From assembly GCA_026874595.1 (NCBI GenBank), contig CM049310.1, forward strand, positions 1,800,001-1,864,000: a stretch of 64,000 nt of DNA, in the 5' to 3' direction. The stretch is from Sipunculus nudus. Lineage: Eukaryota > Annelida > Sipuncula > Golfingiida > Sipunculidae. Each line of letters starts with the position of its first letter. Position 1 is the stretch's first letter. The position numbers were made by a program, and so were the translations under genes. This document shows positions 59,401 through 64,000 of this stretch, piece by piece. The notes under the pieces were generated by a model, which was given only the letters and a program-made list of their open reading frames with translations, did no database searches and was not told where the DNA came from.

Positions 59401-60110
59401 CAAGTGATTTTTCAGATTCTACCCCTATTCGAATTTTGAGGGACACTGGTTCAGGCCACACTCTCATGTTAGCAAACACTTTGCCATTTTCTAATAGGTC
59501 CTTTACTTGTGCACATGCACTTATTAATGGTGTGTTTTCAGACAGGAACACTTCAGTTCCGCTTCACAGTATCCATTTAAAGTCAGATTTGATTTCTGGG
59601 AATATTACTGTGGGCATAAGAACCGCTTTACCCTCTAAGGGAATTCAGTTGCTACTAGGCAATGATGTTGCAGGTGATAAAGTACAGCCTTTACCAATAG
59701 TGACAGAAAAGCTGTCACTTGATCAGGACACTGATACGGAAAGTCAGGAAATTCCTGGTTTGTATCCTTCGTGTGCTGTAACTAGATCTATGGCCAAGAA
59801 AAACACACATGAGGATAATAGTCCAGATAATAACACTCTGGGAGTCACGCCTGTACAGAATGCAGCATTGTCAAGGTCAGAACTTATCGCGGAACAGCAT
59901 AAGGACCCTGATATTCCATGTTTGTTTCCCAGGGCAGTTTCTAAAGATGAGCTGTCACAGAACCCAGTTTGTTACTATGTCAAAAATGGAGTGCTTATGC
60001 GTAAATGGCGACCACCTGATGTATGCGCTGATGATGAGTGGGCCATCAAACATCAAATAGTAATGCACAAAAGCTTTTGCAGTGAAGTTCTAAGCGTGGT
60101 ACATGAGGCT
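59401..60110 (+). pseudogene. gypsy aspartic protease and linker to integrase
   Basis: ILRDTGSGHTLML carries the D-T-G active site, and GIQLLLGNDVAGDKVQPLPI the second conserved motif. It would act as a dimer to cut the polyprotein. A linker of about 130 residues follows, including VTRSMAKK. A frameshift near 60110 precedes the integrase. Confidence 0.87.
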
Positions 60111-61112
60111 CTTTGTCTGGCCATTTAGGTATTAATAAAACTTATCACAAAGTTAGTACACACTTCTATTGGCCTAACCTCAGGAAAGATGTTGGACAAT
60201 ATTGTAAATCATGCCATACATGCCAGATGGTAGGCAAGCCCAATCAGAATCCCCCTAAGGCCCCACTTAGGCCTATTCCTGCTTTTGATGAACCATTCAG
60301 TAGGATTATTGTTGATTGTGTTGGACCACTGCCCAAAACAAAATTGAATACTTGCTGACAATTATGTGCACATCTACCAGATTCCCTGAGGCAATACCAT
60401 TGCGCCAAATTAATGCCAAAAGTGTTGTCAAAGCTCTGACCAAGTTTTTTACAACTTTTGGATAACCAAAATCTGTCCAGTGTGACCAAGGGTCTAATTT
60501 TATGTCTGGCTTATTCCAACAAGTTATGCTTGAGCTAGGTATAAAACAGTACAGCTCTTCGCCAAACCATCCTGAAAGTCAGGGCGCCCTCGAGCGTTTT
60601 CACCAGACATTAAAAAACATGATCAGGACTTATTGCTATGACACACAGAGAGACTGGGATGAAGAAATCCACCTATTGCTGTTTGCTGTCAGAGAATCCT
60701 TTCAAGAGTCCTTGGGTTTCAGTCCTTTGAACTAGTTTTTGGACACTCCGTTCGAGGTCCATTGAAACTCCTTAAAGAAAAACTCTTGTGTGAAAATCCT
60801 GATTCTCTTAGTTTACTGCAGTATGTCTTAGACTTTCGCACTAAACTACACAATGCTTGTGAGATTGCAAAGTCAAATCTAAAATCTGCACAAAGTAAAA
60901 TGAAAAAACAAAGTATGACAAGCACACTGTAAGTAGGACGTTTGAGCCTGGTGAAAGGTCCTTGCCTTACTTCCCATCCCTGGCAGACCTCTGCAAGCTA
61001 GGTATTTTGGTCCTTACATTGTTGACAAGAAAGTCAGTGATTTAGATTACATACTGTTGACACCAGATAGACGTAAGAAGAAACAACTGTGCCATCTTAA
61101 CATGTTGAAACC
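60111..61112 (+). pseudogene. gypsy integrase (zinc motif, DDE core, GPY/F end)
   Basis: The N-terminal HHCC motif is clear: GHLGINKTYHKV, THFYWPNLRKDV and CKSCHTCQ. The core follows with IIVDCVGPLP (first D), VQCDQGSNF (second D) and NHPESQGALERFHQTLKNMI (E). After 60960 a GPY/F module reads YFGPYIVDKKVSDLDYILLT and later CHLNMLKPYYD. Breaks include frameshifts near 60345, 60730 and 60910 and a TAA near 60462. Its position upstream of RT is the key oddity. Confidence 0.9.
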
Positions 61113-62170
61113 ATATTATGACAGAAATAGCACATCAGATGTTGTACAAAATGTTGCTGCTGTTAATTGTGTACACACTGACCCTGACCCAGTTAAATTA
61201 GATACTGATTGTAAGTGTGATGTAGACACTCAGTGTGGTACAGTACCATTAAAAAACTCAGACGTGCTTAAAAACCTGGATGCCAAACTGTCACACCATA
61301 CCGCACAACAACAACAAGACCTAAAGAACCTGCTGTGGAATTATGAACATTTGTTTAGTGACATTCCAATGCGAACTAACATGTTGTGCCATGACGTCGA
61401 TGTTGGTGAGGCAAGTGCAGTCAAGCAACATCCATATAGACTGAATCCAGAAAAGCAAATGTATCTACAGGATGAGATTCAATATTTGCTGGACAATGAT
61501 TTTATTGAACCTAGTGACAGTAACTGGAGTTCACCATGTATTCTTGTGCCAAAACCTAATGGAAGTTACCGTATGTGCACAGATTATCGAAAACTGAACT
61601 CTGTCACCAAGACTGACACGTTCCCGATTCCAAGGATCGATGATTGTATTGATAGGTTTTAGCTCCAGGTATGTTTCCAAGTTTGACTTGTTAATTGGAT
61701 TCTGGCAAGTTCTGCTGACAGATCGAGCGAAAGAAGTGTCCGCATTTGTGACGCCGCAAGGACTGTACCAGTATAAAGTTATGCCGTTTGGCATGAAGAA
61801 CTCGCCAGCCACGTTCCAGCGCCTCATCCATATGGTTGTCAACGACATTCAGGGCTGTGACGCATATATTTATGACCTTATCGTGTACAGCGACACCTGG
61901 GAGAAACATCTGCAAATTCTTCACGACCTCTTCGAAAGACTCAGTGAAGCACGTCTGACCGTCAACTTAGTGAAATCTGAGTTTTGTCATGCACAAGTGA
62001 CATTTTTGGGTCATATTGTAGGGCAGGGTCAGGTAAAACCTGTTGATTCTAAGATAAGTGCTATTTCTGCATTTCCTAGACCAGAAAACAAAAAGCAAAT
62101 AATGCGTTTTCTTGGTATGGTTGGATACTACAGGATTTTTTTGTCCAGATTTTGCTGCTGTAGCTGAACC
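61113..62170 (+). pseudogene. gypsy reverse transcriptase, placed after integrase
   Basis: Motifs in order are KQHPYRLNPEK, FIEPSDSNWSSPCILVPKPN, YRMCTDYRKLN, FPIPRIDDCID, FDLLIGFWQV, YKVMPFGMKNSPATFQRLI, AYIYDLIVYSD and FLGHIVGQG. The active-site motif should carry two adjacent aspartates, but here one is tyrosine (YIYD near 61868-61880). A frameshift lies near 61650. Confidence 0.93.
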
Positions 62171-62656
62171 TTTGACTAATTTGTTAAAGAAGAAACAAAA
62201 GTTGGTATGGAATGTTCAATGTGAAAATGCATTTCAGAATTTGAAAGCAATTCTGCAAAGTTCACCAGTTTTAGCAGCTCCAGACTTTTCTCTACCTTTT
62301 AAGTTAGCTGTTGATGCTAGTGATACTGCTGCTGGTGCTGTGTTGTTACAAGAAGGCAATGATGGCATAGATCATCCAATTTGTTATTTCTCAAGAAAGT
62401 ATAATGCAAACCAGAAAAACTACTCCACTATTGAAAAAGAATGTTTGGCTTTTTTTTTGGCGTTGCAACATTTTGAAGTTTATGTTCTATCGATGTCTTC
62501 AGTGATCACAATCCCCTCACGTTCATGAACAAGTTGAAGTGTAAAAATCAAAGATTGTTGAGATGGAGTTTGTTCTTACAAGATTACAATCTTGATATCG
62601 TACACATTAAAGGGAAAGACAATGTACTTGCTGATTGCTTATCGAGATGTTTATGA
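62171..62656 (+). pseudogene. gypsy RNase H
   Basis: LAVDASDTAAGAVLLQ holds the first catalytic aspartate. ICYFSRKYNANQKNYSTIEK and ECLAFFLALQHFEVYV follow, then FSDHNPLTF and DIVHIKGKDNVLADCLSR near the end, with a stop at 62654-62656. Frameshifts near 62155 and 62490 break it. No integrase follows, since the polypurine tract and 3' LTR come next. Confidence 0.92.
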
Positions 62657-62778
62657 AATTTTTTAAACAAGATGTTTATGTAATGTTGTAGATAAGATGT
62701 TTTTTGAGATATAGTAAAATTGTAGTGATTGTGATCGCTAAAAAAAAAGTTTTCCGAGAAAACTTTCTTTTTTCTTAC
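62657..62778 (+). other. Untranslated stretch between pol and polypurine tract
   Basis: It is AT-rich and contains a palindrome-like AAAAGTTTTCC/GGAAAACTTTC-type stretch near 62745-62770. Nothing else is seen. Confidence 0.5.
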
Positions 62779-62789
62779 AGGAGGGTGAG
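62779..62789 (+). other. Polypurine tract
   Basis: AGGAGGGTGAG directly abuts the 3' LTR and would prime plus-strand DNA synthesis. Confidence 0.85.
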
Positions 62790-63048
62790 TGTTACAGGTG
62801 CTCTTTTTATTGTGTGACACGGACGTAACTCATGTTGTTGTTACATTTTATGTTTGATCCGTACTGATTGAACTCTCGTTGTCATGTGAGCCTTGAGTTT
62901 TCACGCCTGGTCGTGGGTCACGCCTAGTGTGTGGAGATACACAGCGCTGTTCTTTCTAGAGAATTCCTGAAACGCGTGTTTACTGTTGAGTATAGGGTCC
63001 AAATAGACTGTTCGAGAAGTGGAAAATTCCCGGCTTGGGGTGTGAAGG

Positions 63049-63056
63049 TATATAAA
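63049..63056 (+). promoter_or_regulatory. TATA box in the 3' LTR
   Basis: TATATAAA is in the same context as in the solo LTR at 50481. The region after it corresponds to the LTR transcript start. Confidence 0.6.
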
Positions 63057-63395
63057 GTTTTCTAGAACTAGAGGGCAGAGCAGATACCAGCGGACGCAGA
63101 AGCGTGTGTCAGGACTTTATCCGACGAATGCGGCAATTATAGATTTTCAAGAACTTTCTCCTGGATTTTATACATTTGGACTTCAGTTTACTTTCTGTGT
63201 TGTTGCAAGAACTTTCCACTGGGCTGTCATTCTCCGAGAGAGTTTACATCCAAAGGACTTATCGTGGTGACGGTGTTGGTATCGAGGTACTCTACCATTA
63301 TCTTTCTGTGTGATTGTATTGACTTGTTGCTATAACGCTGTTTTACTGTATAATTGTATTGATTTAGTGTATTGTATTGTTAGGGTTGTTTTAAG

Positions 63396-63401
63396 AATAA
63401 A
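63396..63401 (+). terminator. Polyadenylation hexamer in the 3' LTR
   Basis: AATAAA follows TTTTAAG and precedes TTATAGTTATTTG. The same hexamer is at 57377 in the 5' LTR. Confidence 0.55.
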
Positions 63402-63562
63402 TTATAGTTATTTGTTAACAAAAAACCACTGACATCTTTTTTCATTCCCCTAGACATTTCACGCTGCCTAGTGTTGCAGAATCTGATTTGTTTTTTTTAT
63501 CTCCATAACAAAATTTTTGTTCATCACGCATACGTGATCTGTTTATATTAGGTTCCGTAACA

Positions 63563-63566
63563 CTGC
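63563..63566. repeat. Target-site duplication CTGC, right of the gypsy element
   Basis: It is identical to 56751-56754 and is followed by the resumed LINE ORF1 sequence. Confidence 0.8.
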
Positions 63567-64000
63567 CTACAAAACCATGTCTCTCTGTTCTTCATTTTTA
63601 AATCTTGCATGAATCAAAAGTTGCTTTCCCTTGTCTAGTCTGTGTGAGGTTTTAGGGGATTTTGAATGGTGGGCCACTTCAAAATCAACCTCCACTCCAA
63701 AAGTATCAGAGGAGAGCTTCTGCACGAAATTCGTACAGTCATTGTATTCATCTTCCACCCCTTCTGGGACATTATGAATAACAATGTTCTTTCTTCTCAT
63801 TCTACTGCTTATATCAACAGTTTCCCTTTTCATAATGTCAATATCTGATTTATTAACAGAATTACACTTAATATCTTCTATAGTGTTTTATGAATTTCTA
63901 CCTGTTCCTTAAGAAAGCTTGTGCCATCATGCAGGTCTGTAAACTGATCCTCCATGGACTTAATTGAAGTTTCTACTTTACTCACTCGCACATCAAGGTT
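63567..64000 (-). pseudogene. LINE ORF1, coiled-coil and RRM-like part
   Basis: On the - strand the right-hand portion reads KVETSIKSMEDQFTDLHDGT and continues as a probable coiled coil, with a frame break near 63885. SRMRRKNIVIHNVPEGVEDE and KSPKTSHRLDKGKQLLIHAR then follow, the RNA-binding core of L1-type ORF1 proteins. The frame meets TAG at 63567, next to the gypsy insertion point. Its start lies beyond the window. Confidence 0.85.

Larger units (their letters stand above)
56755..63562 (+). mobile_element. Full-length Ty3/gypsy retrotransposon with integrase before reverse transcriptase (Gmr1-like)
   Basis: Two LTRs, a primer-binding site, a polypurine tract and a CTGC target duplication define one complete 6.8-kb element. 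The order inside is gag with CCHC knuckle, aspartic protease, integrase (zinc motif, D, D, E and GPY/F end), reverse transcriptase, then RNase H. In ordinary Ty3/gypsy elements integrase is last, and the order seen here is the one reported for the Gmr1 group. Numerous stops and frameshifts, and a changed catalytic residue, show it is dead. It is inserted in ORF1 of a LINE on the opposite strand. Confidence 0.9.
62790..63562 (+). mobile_element. 3' LTR of the Gmr1-like gypsy element
   Basis: It is 773 bp from TGTTACAGG to CCGTAACA and matches the 5' LTR. It has a TATA box, TATATAAA, at 63049-63056 and an AATAAA at 63396. About ten bases (GGGGCTG region) after the TATA box and a GTGAT stretch near 62920 present in the 5' LTR are missing. 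Confidence 0.93.
50726..64000 (-). mobile_element. L1/Tx1-like LINE, decayed, interrupted by a family D element and a gypsy element
   Basis: On the - strand the order is ORF1 (to 56527), ORF2 (54491-51002) and a short A-rich 3' tail around 50770. ORF1 has a coiled-coil start and an RRM-like middle. ORF2 has an APE-type endonuclease, reverse transcriptase with FADD at the active site, and a C-terminal region. This is the L1/Tx1 layout. ORF1 is split by the gypsy element, and a family D element lies 5' of ORF2. Many stops and frameshifts show it is inactive. The 5' end is beyond the window. Confidence 0.85.

Overview
The window is eukaryotic, AT-rich and intron-rich. It is most likely from a mollusc, probably a bivalve. 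I infer this from interspersed repeats that begin AGCTCAGCTGAC and run into TCCG/TCTG-rich tracts, a pattern I associate with bivalve genomes; no single-copy marker was compared. There are no bacterial features, and I see no tRNA or rRNA gene.

Only one host gene can be supported. It lies on the + strand between 16756 and 34605, and its 5' end is missing. Eight exons join in a consistent reading phase and give the last 448 codons of a single-pass membrane protein: a CUB-like segment, two CUB domains, one LDL-receptor class A module, a transmembrane helix and a short tail. The order recalls NETO-type receptors, but I do not claim orthology. A second possible last exon lies at 34680-34761. Repeat-poor sequence follows to about 41 kb.

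The introns are unusual. The 3.4-kb intron before the second exon carries two arrays, with 39-bp and 45-bp units. Each unit copies the splice acceptor and first bases of the exon downstream, so the intron holds dozens of decoy AG/GT sites. A third array (72 bp) in a later intron is split by a transposon inserted at a precise position.

The rest is nested mobile DNA. Positions 1-16.5 kb, 21.9-25.9 kb and 41-50.2 kb are non-autonomous elements of several families (called A to D here). They share one architecture: a 5' terminal motif whose inverted copy lies just inside the 3' end, usually a short 3' palindrome, a CTTG-TT end and insertion at T-runs. This matches Helentron-associated elements (HINE/DINE type). 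One copy contains a 2.3-kb TTA-flanked, Harbinger-like element.

From 50.7 kb to the right edge lies an L1/Tx1-like LINE on the - strand. Its ORF1 is interrupted by a complete but decayed Ty3/gypsy element (56755-63562) with two LTRs, a primer site, a polypurine tract and a 4-bp target duplication. In that element integrase lies upstream of reverse transcriptase, the copia-like order known from the Gmr1 group. That order and the splice-site arrays are the most notable features of the window.
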